Shown here in pieces: positions 36,623-45,158 of a DNA stretch of 64,000 nt. Numbering within the stretch: the first letter of the stretch is position 1; each line of letters starts with the position of its first letter. The position numbers and the translations under genes were made by a program. This DNA comes from SCUB01 sp041918675 (GTDB lineage Bacteria > Pseudomonadota > Alphaproteobacteria > Rhizobiales > Xanthobacteraceae), in the NCBI GenBank assembly GCA_041918675.1, contig JAYRVF010000014.1:310001-374000 (forward strand). The letters run 5' to 3'. The notes beneath the pieces are model-generated. The model searched no databases. It was not told the DNA's origin and saw only the letters and a program-made list of their open reading frames with translations.

Positions 36623-37005
36623 GGGCAGCCTCCTTGGACTTACCGGGCGCGCGCGCGCAAATGGCCGGTCGCGCCCCACTCGGGCGCGCGGCGCATGCAG
36701 GCATCCTCTTCGCGGGCACCCATTGGACAAGTCAGGCGTCAACGTACCCTCGCGGCGAAAAATTCGATCCGCCCGTGGCACACCAGTAACCATTCTTAAC
36801 GTTAAGGAAGCGTTGACGAATTGGAGCGGCCGGCGATTTGATCGCCGCCCTGCCCGGTTGTCAGGCGCGCGGTTTTCCACAAGGACGCGTGCGAAAAAGC
36901 AAGAAAGAAGATGCAAATACCGCCGCTCGATGCGATGCTTTCTTCTCGCAAAATGAAATCAATCTACCCCTGACGTTGCGTCCGGTTGATGACAGTTCCC
37001 GTTCC
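36623..37005. other. Divergent regulatory gap between rsmH and the amidase gene
   Basis: No mraZ frame is visible on either strand. The minus-strand promoter of the dcw cluster should lie here. An AT-richer stretch at 36784-36812 contains the palindrome TTAACGTTAA (36796-36805) and, overlapping it, GTAACCATTCTTAAC, which resembles but does not match the CtrA box TTAA-N7-TTAA. The MraZ-type operator (repeated TGGGN) is not evident. Confidence 0.4.
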
Positions 37006-37893
37006 ATGTTCGTAGCCGTCAAGAAAGCGATAAACAGTCCGGCTGGTGTGGGAACACGAGACGACCGGCATCTGCCGTTGCATCTGCGACGCAATCCCTG
37101 GGCCGGCGACGGGCTGCATGGTGACAGGTTGAGCTTCATTCCGGATTCCTCGCTGGTGTCCCAAATCACGCCCTCCCCGAATTTCGGAGAGCGGCGCGAG
37201 GGCGTGCGCCCCGACCTCATCGTGCTGCATTACACCGGCATGCCCGACGCGGCCGAGGCGGTGCGCCGGCTGTGCTCGCCGGGAGCCGAGGTGTCGGCCC
37301 ATTACGTCGTGATGGAGGACGGCGAGGTCATCCAATGCGTGCGCGAGACCGAGCGCGCCTGGCATGCCGGCTCGTCCTCCTGGGTCGGCGAAACGGATGT
37401 GAATTCGCGCTCGATCGGCATCGAGCTCGCCAATCCGGGCCATGACTGGGGCTATCCCGCCTTTCCCGACCGCCAGATCGCCGCGCTCATCAGTCTGTGC
37501 CGGGGCATCATGATCCGCCGCGAGATCCCGCGTCACCGGGTCGTCGCCCATTCCGATATCGCGCCGGGGCGGAAGAAGGATCCGGGCGAGAAACTCCCCT
37601 GGGACCTGCTCGCCAATTCCGGGATCGGCCATTGGGTGGAACCCTCCCCGATCGTTCCGGGTCCTCGCCTGATGCCGGGCTCCTCGGGCGACCAGGTGCG
37701 CGAACTTCAGGCGGCGCTGGCGAGCTATGGCTACGGCCTGCCGACGACCGGCCTTTACGACTCGATGACGACCGATGTCGTCACCGCATTCCAGCGCCAT
37801 TTCCGTCCCGAACGGGTCGACGGCATCGCCGACCCTTCGACGATCGCGACCTTGAAGGCGCTTCTGGCCTCGATCGGCGGCGCGCAGGCTTGA
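37006..37893 (+). CDS. N-acetylmuramoyl-L-alanine amidase (AmpD/AmiD-like) with peptidoglycan-binding domain
   Basis: The enzyme cleaves the bond between MurNAc and the stem peptide. The amidase_2 domain shows zinc ligands in VLHYTGMP, the second His and fold motif VSAHYVVMEDGEVIQCV, RAWHAG, and RVVAHSDIAPGRKKDPGEKLPW. A C-terminal PG_binding_1 domain (GSSGDQVRELQAALASYGYG) follows. Family similarity begins at SFIPDSSLVSQITPSPN, right after TTG 37129, so the true start may be that TTG (254 residues) rather than ATG 37006. Neither has a strong ribosome binding site. No signal peptide is seen, so a cytoplasmic recycling role is likelier. Confidence 0.88.
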   Translation: MFVAVKKAINSPAGVGTRDDRHLPLHLRRNPWAGDGLHGDRLSFIPDSSLVSQITPSPNFGERREGVRPDLIVLHYTGMPDAAEAVRRLCSPGAEVSAHYVVMEDGEVIQCVRETERAWHAGSSSWVGETDVNSRSIGIELANPGHDWGYPAFPDRQIAALISLCRGIMIRREIPRHRVVAHSDIAPGRKKDPGEKLPWDLLANSGIGHWVEPSPIVPGPRLMPGSSGDQVRELQAALASYGYGLPTTGLYDSMTTDVVTAFQRHFRPERVDGIADPSTIATLKALLASIGGAQA

Positions 37894-37954
37894 GCGGCGC
37901 GAATAATCCGCCATCCGCCACTTGACCGGGCGGCCCGCCGCCGCCATTCATCTT

Positions 37955-38372
37955 GAGTCAGTCGGTCGGACGGTCGCTCCGCGCAGGGATCGAAAGATCG
38001 CCGGAGAGGAAAGTCCGGGCTCCACGGACAACGGTGCCGGATAACATCCGGCGGGGGCGACCCCAGGGACAGCGCCACAGAGAACGAACCGCCGCGACGC
38101 GTTCGCGGTAAGGGTGAAAAGGTGCGGTAAGAGCGCACCGCGTCTCCAGTAATGGAGACGGCACGGCAAACCCCACCGGGAGCAAGACCGAATAGGGATG
38201 GCGCGCGGGGCCGTCGCGAAAGCGAAACGCCCGCGGGATCATGTCCGATCCGCCGTCCGGGTTGGTTGCTTGAGGCGCGGCGCAAGCCGCGTCCCAGAGG
38301 AATGGCCGTCACGTCCATGACGCGAAAGCGGCATGGACCCTCCAGAACCCGGCTTATAGACTGGCTGATACT
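37955..38372 (+). ncRNA. rnpB: RNase P RNA (bacterial class A)
   Basis: The catalytic RNA of RNase P is recognised by its universal blocks: GAGGAAAGTCCGGGCTCC near the 5' side, CAGGGACAGCGCCACAGA, AAGGGTGAAAAGGTG, CGGCAAACCCCACCGGGAGC, and AGAGGAATGGCCGTCAC near the 3' end. The P1 helix pairs AGTCAGTC (from 37956) with GACTGGCT near 38359-38366, which fixes the ends within a few bases. It is about 418 nt, normal for alphaproteobacteria. Confidence 0.97.
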
Positions 38373-38391
38373 TTACTTCGTGCAACACCAT

Positions 38392-38423
38392 GAAGGGCTC
38401 GGCGCGATCACGCCGGGCCCTTC
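38392..38423. terminator. 13-bp stem hairpin between rnpB and the next gene
   Basis: GAAGGGCTCGGCG pairs with CGCCGGGCCCTTC (one G-T pair) around a 6-nt loop. It lies 20 nt after rnpB and 44 nt past the stop of the converging gene, so it could end both transcripts, although no T-run is present. Confidence 0.5.
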
Positions 38424-38466
38424 GCCCATTCCTCATGGGATGTCGCGCGGGCATGGGGCGCGGCGG

Positions 38467-40737
38467 TCAGCGACCGGCGACCATCCGCCAGATCGCGCCG
38501 GGAATGTTGGAATAATCATCCGTCCAGGCACGGCCGGTCGACGCGAAGGGCGCCTCGGTCCAGCCCTCCCGCGCGCCGAGCGGCGCAAGGTCGCTCTTCG
38601 ATCGCGCCACCACGGCCACCAGCGCGCTCATGCGCATGTCCTCGCCGCGCGCGGAGGGCGCGACCATGTCACGCTTGAGGAAGGTCGCGAGGCCGAGGCT
38701 CGAAGCGACGTCGCGCGTGACGCTCGCCAGTTCCAGATAGCGGTTGGAAATGTGCAGCGCGATGACCCCGCCCGGCGCCAGGCGATCGAGATACATCGCC
38801 ATCGCCTCGCGTGTGAGCAGGTGCACCGGGATCACGTCGGAGGAAAACGCGTCGAGCACGATGAGGTCGAAACGCCGCGTCTCGCCGGCAAGCGTCAGTC
38901 GCGCGTCGCCGAGCACCACGCGGGCTCCCGGCGCGCATTCGGAAAGGAAGCGGAATTTGGACGCGTCCCGCGCGATGCGCGTCACTTCCGGATCGATCTC
39001 GTAATAAGTGAGCCCTTCGTCCGCGCGCGTGTGACAGGCGAGACTGCCGACGCCGAGGCCGACGATCGCGACCTCATTCAGCCGTCCGTCATGCGTTTGG
39101 CGCGCGGCGGCGATGGCATCCCCGAGCGCGCCGCTGACATGATAATAAGTCAGCGGTTCCGGCGGACCGCTCACCGCCGCGCCGCGATCGTCGCGCAGAC
39201 GCATCGCGCCGTGCAGCGTGGTGCCGTGAAAAAGCAGGCGGAAGCGCCCGTCCGCACTTTCGACGACCTTGTGCACGCCGAAGAAGGACCGCGCGGTCTC
39301 GGTGGTGGCGACGCCGACCGGCAGCGCCGCGCTCGCGACCAGAAGCAGGACGGTGAAGCCGATCATGCGCGCCCCGTTCGCCGCGCTCACCATCACTATC
39401 GCCGCGAGCGCCACCAGCGCCACGGTGAAGGCGATGTCCATCGACGCGGGCGGGCGCAGTCCCAGCACCGGCCCCGCGATCGCCGCCGCGAGCGCGAGCG
39501 CGACGGGAAGGCCCGCGCCCTTGAGCCACTCGCGCCAGCCAAGATCGAACATGCCCGGCCGCGCCGCGAGCGCCAGCACGATCAGGATCGGATATTCCCA
39601 CACGTCGGGAAACAGGCGCGGCGCGAGCAGGCCTGAGGCGGCGCCGCCGAGCACGCCGCCGAAGGAGACCCACATGTAGAACGATGTCAGTTCGCCGGTA
39701 TGCGGCCGCTTCAGATAAAGCGCGCGGTGGCACACCATCGCCGCCGTGAACAGCATGGCGAGATCGAGCAGGATCGCCACCAGCCAGAACGCCCGCTCCC
39801 CGCGCATCAGACCGACCGCGAGGGCGGCGACCACCAGCGGCTGCAGCCGAAGCATCCAGGCGCCGATCGTGTCGCCACCGGCGCGGAATGTGAGAATGAA
39901 GGTCGCCAGGAACAGCGCCAGCGGAACGACCCACAGGAACGGCGCCGCCGCGATGTCGGTCGAAATGTGCGAGGTGACCGCGATCAGCAGCGCCGACGGC
40001 ACGAAGGCGAGCGCGACCCAGGAAAGCCGGTCGCGCCAGCCGACCGTCGCCTTCCGCGACGCCGTCCGCGCGGGCGCCACGCCCGCGTTGCCCCACGCCA
40101 TCGTCAGGATGCCCGCGACCGCGATCATCGACATCAACAGCACGAAGCCCGCGCTCCACGTCGCCGTCTGGCCGCGCAAGGTCAGCCACGGCTCGAACAC
40201 GAGCGGATAGGCGATCAGCGCGGCGAAGGACCCGAGATTGGACGCGCCGTAGAGAAAATAGGGATCGGCCGCCCGCGCGTGCGACCCGCGCGCGAACCAG
40301 GCCTGCAACAGCGGCGCCGTCGCCGAAATCGCGAAGAACGGCAGTCCGACCGCGCTCAGGAACAGTCCGACCAGCCAAAGCTCCGCGCCGCGCTCCGGCG
40401 GCGCGCCGGTGTCGGCGGCCAGCGCCACGGGAAGCGCCGCGAAGGCGAGCGACAGCACGAGCAGATGCAGCGTGATCGCCGCGCGCGGCGACAGATGGCG
40501 GACGATCAGATGGGCGTAGCCGTAGCCCGCCAGCAGCATGGCCTGAAAGAACACCATCGCCACCGACCACACCGACGGGGAACCGCCGAGCAGCGGCAGC
40601 ACCATCTTGGCGAACATCGGCTGCACCGAGAACATCAGCATCGCCGAGACGAACATCGCGCCGGCGAATACCGGGATGGCGATGGCGGCGTGCGTCGTCG
40701 CGGCGGACGCGCGGAAGGACGGCTCGAAGGCGGACAT
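38467..40737 (-). CDS. Second polytopic membrane protein fused to an aminopropyltransferase-like domain
   Basis: The 756-residue protein is a close paralog of the product of 38-2296. Both share the first helices (FSVQPxFAxMVLPxLGGSP and WSVAMVFFQAxLLAGYxYAH), the SAM-like turn GLGVGSLACHTRADEG and the acidic motif VLDAFSSDVIPVHLLTREAM. About a dozen membrane segments precede a C-terminal domain of about 250 residues. No polyamine gene is nearby. The start at ATG 40737 has no clear ribosome binding site. The role is unknown; a membrane-bound transferase is inferred from the fold. Confidence 0.85.
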   Translation of the reverse strand: MSAFEPSFRASAATTHAAIAIPVFAGAMFVSAMLMFSVQPMFAKMVLPLLGGSPSVWSVAMVFFQAMLLAGYGYAHLIVRHLSPRAAITLHLLVLSLAFAALPVALAADTGAPPERGAELWLVGLFLSAVGLPFFAISATAPLLQAWFARGSHARAADPYFLYGASNLGSFAALIAYPLVFEPWLTLRGQTATWSAGFVLLMSMIAVAGILTMAWGNAGVAPARTASRKATVGWRDRLSWVALAFVPSALLIAVTSHISTDIAAAPFLWVVPLALFLATFILTFRAGGDTIGAWMLRLQPLVVAALAVGLMRGERAFWLVAILLDLAMLFTAAMVCHRALYLKRPHTGELTSFYMWVSFGGVLGGAASGLLAPRLFPDVWEYPILIVLALAARPGMFDLGWREWLKGAGLPVALALAAAIAGPVLGLRPPASMDIAFTVALVALAAIVMVSAANGARMIGFTVLLLVASAALPVGVATTETARSFFGVHKVVESADGRFRLLFHGTTLHGAMRLRDDRGAAVSGPPEPLTYYHVSGALGDAIAAARQTHDGRLNEVAIVGLGVGSLACHTRADEGLTYYEIDPEVTRIARDASKFRFLSECAPGARVVLGDARLTLAGETRRFDLIVLDAFSSDVIPVHLLTREAMAMYLDRLAPGGVIALHISNRYLELASVTRDVASSLGLATFLKRDMVAPSARGEDMRMSALVAVVARSKSDLAPLGAREGWTEAPFASTGRAWTDDYSNIPGAIWRMVAGR

Positions 40738-40832
40738 GGGCGCTCGCGCGGGAGTTCGGGTTTGGCGCGTCAGCCTAGCGGCGATGACCGACCAAACTCT
40801 TAAGGACGCGCCGCCGCGGAAGACGAAGATGA

Positions 40833-40854
40833 TCGGTTAACGCGCGTTAACCGA
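40833..40854. promoter_or_regulatory. Perfect 22-bp palindrome with two TTAAC half sites
   Basis: TCGGTTAACGCG at 40833-40844 continues as its own reverse complement to 40854. It lies about 95 bp upstream of the ATG of the membrane/aminopropyltransferase-like gene and 32 bp past the end of the extensin gene. It could be an operator; a CtrA box would need a spacing of 7 rather than 6 between TTAA halves. Confidence 0.5.
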
Positions 40855-40885
40855 CGACCTCGCGCGCGGGCGGACCGGCGCGCGG

Positions 40886-42082
40886 TCACTCGTGGATGTT
40901 GGATTCGTCCTCGATCCAGTCGTCGTCGCTCGCCTTGTCGTCGACCTTCGAGGCGCGCTTGAACGGCGCGGCGATCTTCTTGCCGAGCGCCTTGAGCGAG
41001 CCGGTGATCGAGGGATCGCGGGCCGCGTAACGGCCATTGGCGGCGCGCGCGGCGACTTCCTCGCCCGACACGGCCGCGGGCTGGCAGATCGAACGGCGCG
41101 AGGAGCGGCGCATCAGATCCACGTGGATGTGGTCGTAATGATAGATGTTCGAGCCCGGCGCGAGCACGGTGTTGAAGTGCTCGCAGGCCGCGGCCTGGAT
41201 GTCACGCAGGAAGCCCTGCTCCTCCGGCAGGCCGCGCCAGCCGTTCTTGACCGAGACGCGGCGGCCGTCGGCGAGCGTGAAGGCGGCGATGTCGAGCGCG
41301 TTGCCGAAGGCGTGTTCGGAGATGCGGCTCGAACGGTCGCCGTTCATGCCGCGACAGGAATAGGCGGAAATCTGCTTGATCTCGACCACCGGCGAGCCGA
41401 ACCAGCGCATCGCGGCCGGCTGGATGGCGTCGGCGATCCAGCGATCGAGCGCCGAGACGATCGGACAGGCGAGCGTCGCCGTCGGCTGAATGGTGACCGG
41501 CGCCGGCGCGCCGGCTTGCACGGGGCCGAGCCGCGGCAGCGGACGCTCGACCGAACGCGGCTCGGGTTCGCGCGGCATGCTTTCCCGCGACGGTCGCCTG
41601 GCGCGCGCGATCTCCTCGGCGAGAACCGGATCGCCCTCGGCGAGATCGTCATCGATCGGCGAGGCCACGCTTGGTGCCCTGAGCGAGACGGGTTCGCCAT
41701 CCAGGCCCGCTGACGACGAGTATGGCGGCGCGCTTCGCGGCGGCAACGCGGAGGACTGCGTCACCGGCCATCGCGGTAGATTGGCGGACGATCGCGGAAC
41801 AACGCCCGGCGGACGCGGGTCGTCGGCGAAGCCCAGCCGGCTGGAGTCGCCGAGCGCCACGACCTTCAGCGGATATTCGGCGCCGCAGACGCCGGGACCG
41901 GAAATCGGCTCAACCCGGGCGACGCTGGCGCCTTCCTTCACCGCTCCCGATTTCAGACACGCGACCTCGGCCTCGCGCCGCCACGGCTCGCGTTCGGCGA
42001 ATTGCAGCCAGTTTCGCCCGCAGCCCGAAAGCGCGACGAGGACGAACGATCCGGCAAGGAAAAAGCGAAGTCCGCGCGTCAT
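40886..42082 (-). CDS. Extensin-family lipoprotein (Extensin-like_C, LAS-peptidase-like fold)
   Basis: A lipoprotein signal (FFLAGSFVLVALSGC) anchors a 398-residue protein. After a variable region rich in Pro, Arg and Ser comes the extensin-like C-terminal domain with its conserved Cys and the metal-site motifs: YSCRGMNG, SEHAFGNALDIAAF and YHYDHIHVDL. These His/Asp positions match D-Ala-D-Ala carboxypeptidase-like (M15) folds, so cell-wall hydrolysis or binding is inferred. ATG 42082 is preferred to GTG 42091. The tail after about residue 330 is basic and low in complexity. Confidence 0.88.
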   Translation of the reverse strand: MTRGLRFFLAGSFVLVALSGCGRNWLQFAEREPWRREAEVACLKSGAVKEGASVARVEPISGPGVCGAEYPLKVVALGDSSRLGFADDPRPPGVVPRSSANLPRWPVTQSSALPPRSAPPYSSSAGLDGEPVSLRAPSVASPIDDDLAEGDPVLAEEIARARRPSRESMPREPEPRSVERPLPRLGPVQAGAPAPVTIQPTATLACPIVSALDRWIADAIQPAAMRWFGSPVVEIKQISAYSCRGMNGDRSSRISEHAFGNALDIAAFTLADGRRVSVKNGWRGLPEEQGFLRDIQAAACEHFNTVLAPGSNIYHYDHIHVDLMRRSSRRSICQPAAVSGEEVAARAANGRYAARDPSITGSLKALGKKIAAPFKRASKVDDKASDDDWIEDESNIHE

Positions 42083-42214
42083 GAAACGCACAGTGCAAGC
42101 ATTTCCCTTAAGGAGCGCTCAACCGATTGCGTTACCGCTTCGTTAACCACGGGCGCGCGCCGCGGCGCAAGCGCGCCCGGCGAAATTCGCGCCGCGGATT
42201 TTCCTCACCGTGCG

Positions 42215-43402
42215 TTATCGGCGCGCCGTCCACATCATCGGCCAGACCATCACCGCGAAGCTGAAATAGGCGACGAACCACGCCCCGGCGGTGACATGGA
42301 GGAGCGCGAAGGACGCGCTCGGCCAGAACGCGGCGGCCACGCGCGCCAGCGCCGCGACCGCGATCATCGCGTAGATGATCTGCAACGACGGCGCGGCCCG
42401 CAATTGGCGGCCGGTGTGGCCGAGCGTGGCGCGGCTCATCACCGCGAGGGTCATCGTGCCGAAGGCGCCCACGGTCCAGGCGTGAATGCCCGCGCTCGCG
42501 GCGATCTTCGGCGTTAACGCCGAGAGACCGCCTAGAATGAAGCCGAGCGGAATGAAGGCATAGGCGACGTGAAGGACGAGCACGAGCCGGTCGGGAAATG
42601 TCCGCTCGCCCGCCCAGCGCGACAGCCGCGCGACATGCAACATGCCGGCGGTGAGCAACGCCGCGCCGGTCACGACATGCGCGGGTGCAAGCACCCACGC
42701 CAACAGCGCGCCGACCGCGACCGCCATCGCCACGCCGTCGAGGCGATCGAACGGCGCGGGCATGCGCCCCGGCTCCTGGCGCGCCAGCCAGTTGCGCGTG
42801 AAGCTAGGGATGACGCGTCCGCCGATCAACATGATGAGCGTCAGAACCGCGGCGATCCCAAGCCGTTTGCCATGATCGACGGCGCCCCAGCGCGCGGCCT
42901 CGTAATGAAAGAGCGCGTTGGCGAGTAGGAGGACGCCGAGCGGTGCGATCACGCGCAGATTGCGCCAGTTGTTGCCGGCGACGATTTCGCGCGCGGCGGC
43001 GGCGATCAGCATCACCAGAAAGGCAAGATCGACCAGGGCGACGACCCCGACCGGCAGCGCCTGCGAGAACGTCACCGCGAGACGGCCCGCGATCCAGGTC
43101 GCGAACAACGCGGCGAGCGGCGTTCCCTGGATCGGCAGCCGGCCGGTCCAATTCGGGATCGCGGTCAGGAGAAAGCCGGCGATCATCGCCGGCAGCGCGC
43201 CGAACAGCATTTCGTGGACGTGCCAGTCGAGCGCCGAGAACCGCGTCGGCAGCGCGAGCTCGCCGTCGAATACCGGCAGCCAGGCCGCGCCGTAGACGGC
43301 CGCGACGACCGCGCCGAACAGGAAGAACGGCCGGAATCCACCGGAGAGAAAGGCCGGTCCCGCATAGGCGCGGCGGCGGGGAAGCTCATCCATGGACGTC
43401 AT
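42215..43402 (-). CDS. nnrS: NnrS family membrane protein
   Basis: NnrS proteins are haem- and copper-containing membrane proteins linked to nitric oxide metabolism and nitrosative stress. The 395-residue product has twelve hydrophobic segments, with family features FRPFFLFGAVVAAVY near the N-terminus, DWHVHEMLFGALPAMIAGFLLTAIPNW, GGRVIPSFTRNWL, and HAWTVGAFGTMTLAVMSRATLGHTGR. The histidines in WHVHEM and HAWT are the likely metal ligands. ATG 43402 has AAGGAG very close upstream; ATG 43393 is also possible. No denitrification gene is beside it. Confidence 0.92.
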   Translation of the reverse strand: MTSMDELPRRRAYAGPAFLSGGFRPFFLFGAVVAAVYGAAWLPVFDGELALPTRFSALDWHVHEMLFGALPAMIAGFLLTAIPNWTGRLPIQGTPLAALFATWIAGRLAVTFSQALPVGVVALVDLAFLVMLIAAAAREIVAGNNWRNLRVIAPLGVLLLANALFHYEAARWGAVDHGKRLGIAAVLTLIMLIGGRVIPSFTRNWLARQEPGRMPAPFDRLDGVAMAVAVGALLAWVLAPAHVVTGAALLTAGMLHVARLSRWAGERTFPDRLVLVLHVAYAFIPLGFILGGLSALTPKIAASAGIHAWTVGAFGTMTLAVMSRATLGHTGRQLRAAPSLQIIYAMIAVAALARVAAAFWPSASFALLHVTAGAWFVAYFSFAVMVWPMMWTARR

Positions 43403-43604
43403 CGCTCCTTGATTCCTCCGTTCGCGCCATACTCGCCGTTCTCGCCGAACCTTACGAACCGTCGAACCGAGGGCGCGGCGCGGCTCAAGAATTGCGGTTC
43501 CAAGAATTCATGGCCAATCCGCGCGCGACGGGCAAGACCCTACCCCGCATGGCCCAAGTCGCGAAACGGAATGGATCGCCGCTCCGCCGCTCGCCCCGGA
43601 ACGC

Positions 43605-44846
43605 TCACGCGGGGGCTATGCGCGCCGGGCGCGCGCGCGTGACCAGCCACGCCGCGATCACCAGGTTGAGCACGTTCCAGGCGATGCCGTTGAGAAAGGC
43701 GACACGGTAGGAACCGGTCATGTCGAAGATGACGCCCGACATCCAGCCGCCGAGCGCCATGCCGATCATGGTCGCGGTCAGCACCAGCGCGAGGCGCGTG
43801 CCGGCTTCCCTCGGCGAGAAGAACTCGCGCACGATCAGCGCGTAGCTCGGCACGATGCCGCCCTGAAACAGGCCGAATAGCGCCGAGATGATGTAAAGCG
43901 AGGTCAGCCCGTCGAACGCCAGGTACAATGTCAGCGCCACGCCCTGAAGAAACGAGCCGAGCAGCAGCGTTCTGACGCCGCCGATGCGATCCGCGATCAC
44001 GCCGGAGACGAGCCGGCTGACGATGCCGAAGGCGAGCATCAGCGACAACATCTCCGAGCCCCGCGCCACGCCATAGCCGAGATCGCCGCAATAGGCGACG
44101 ATATGCACCTGCGGCATCGCCATCGCCACGCAGCAGGCCAGCCCGGCGATGATGAGCATCATCTGAAGCCCCGCGCCGCCGGACCGCCCGTTCGAGGACG
44201 CCGGCGTCGACCGGTCCACGTTCATCGCGGCGCGCGCGGCCGGCGCGGCGCGGCGGAACATGAAGGATAGCGGCACCAACGTCGCCAGGCACAGGACGCC
44301 GATCGCGCCGTAGCTCCACCGCCAGCCGGCGGTCTGGAACAATGGCGTGAGCACCAACGGCCAGATCACGCCGGCGAAATAGTTTCCCGACGCGCACAAC
44401 GCCACCGCGAGCCCCCTTCGCCGGTCGAACCACATCGATGTGTCGGCGACGAGCGGACTGAAACCGACCGACGCGCCGACGCCGATCAGCGCGCCCTGCG
44501 CGAGACCGAAGCCGCCGATGCCGGACGCGAGCGGCGCGAGAAAATAGCCGAGCCCGAGCAGGATCGCTCCGATGCAAACCGGAACGAACGTGCCGAAACG
44601 ATCGACCAGCCAGCCGGACGCGACGGTGCCGACGCCGAAGCCGATCATGGTGAGCGTGTAGGGCAGCGATGCGTCGGCGCGCGGCACGCCGAAATCCGCC
44701 TGCACGAAGGGCAGCGCCACCGACATGGACCACATGCCGACGCCGGCGATCGTGCTCACGAGCAGCGCGACACCGAGACGCAACCACGCGTAGCGCGATT
44801 CGACGCCATCCGACGCCGCTGCGCTCGCCATCTCGTTCAAAGCCAT
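43605..44846 (-). CDS. MFS transporter
   Basis: The 413-residue protein has twelve predicted membrane segments in two halves separated by a charged loop (about 190-215, rich in Arg and Ser). The cytoplasmic loop motif GWLVDRFG between helices 2 and 3 and its counterpart SGVIADRIGG in the second half mark the major facilitator superfamily. The overall layout is like monocarboxylate or oxalate/formate-type carriers, but the substrate cannot be told. It is upstream of nnrS on the same strand with a 202-nt gap. Confidence 0.88.
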   Translation of the reverse strand: MALNEMASAAASDGVESRYAWLRLGVALLVSTIAGVGMWSMSVALPFVQADFGVPRADASLPYTLTMIGFGVGTVASGWLVDRFGTFVPVCIGAILLGLGYFLAPLASGIGGFGLAQGALIGVGASVGFSPLVADTSMWFDRRRGLAVALCASGNYFAGVIWPLVLTPLFQTAGWRWSYGAIGVLCLATLVPLSFMFRRAAPAARAAMNVDRSTPASSNGRSGGAGLQMMLIIAGLACCVAMAMPQVHIVAYCGDLGYGVARGSEMLSLMLAFGIVSRLVSGVIADRIGGVRTLLLGSFLQGVALTLYLAFDGLTSLYIISALFGLFQGGIVPSYALIVREFFSPREAGTRLALVLTATMIGMALGGWMSGVIFDMTGSYRVAFLNGIAWNVLNLVIAAWLVTRARPARIAPA

Positions 44847-45158
44847 CGTGCAATTCCCCGGAAAGTGGCGGTGCCGACGCGAACGCGTCGGTTTACGCTC
44901 CGTCGATTCCCTTCAGCAACGAGACGGACTAGCACGCGGAAGCGCGCATGGGCGGAAATCCGGCGCATGGCAGACAATCGCGCGCCGCGTGGGGCGTTCC
45001 GGGTCGACGGTCGCATTCGCCGCGTGATCGATGCCGCGCCGGTCCCGGGTCGATGACCTTCTTGTGATCGCGACCGAGGCGGCCGCGATTGACCCGCCGG
45101 TGGCGTTCGTTTAATTAACGTATCGGTTAATTATTTCGCCGGCCGAAGGATCGCGCGC
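44847..45158. other. Divergent promoter region with a TTAA-rich palindrome
   Basis: This 312-bp gap separates the MFS gene (-) from the DUF899 operon (+). At 45113-45132 the arms AATTAAC and GTTAATT face each other over 6 nt, 27 nt upstream of the DUF899 start. The site is AT-rich in an otherwise GC-rich stretch and is a candidate operator or promoter part. No gene is seen. Confidence 0.45.
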
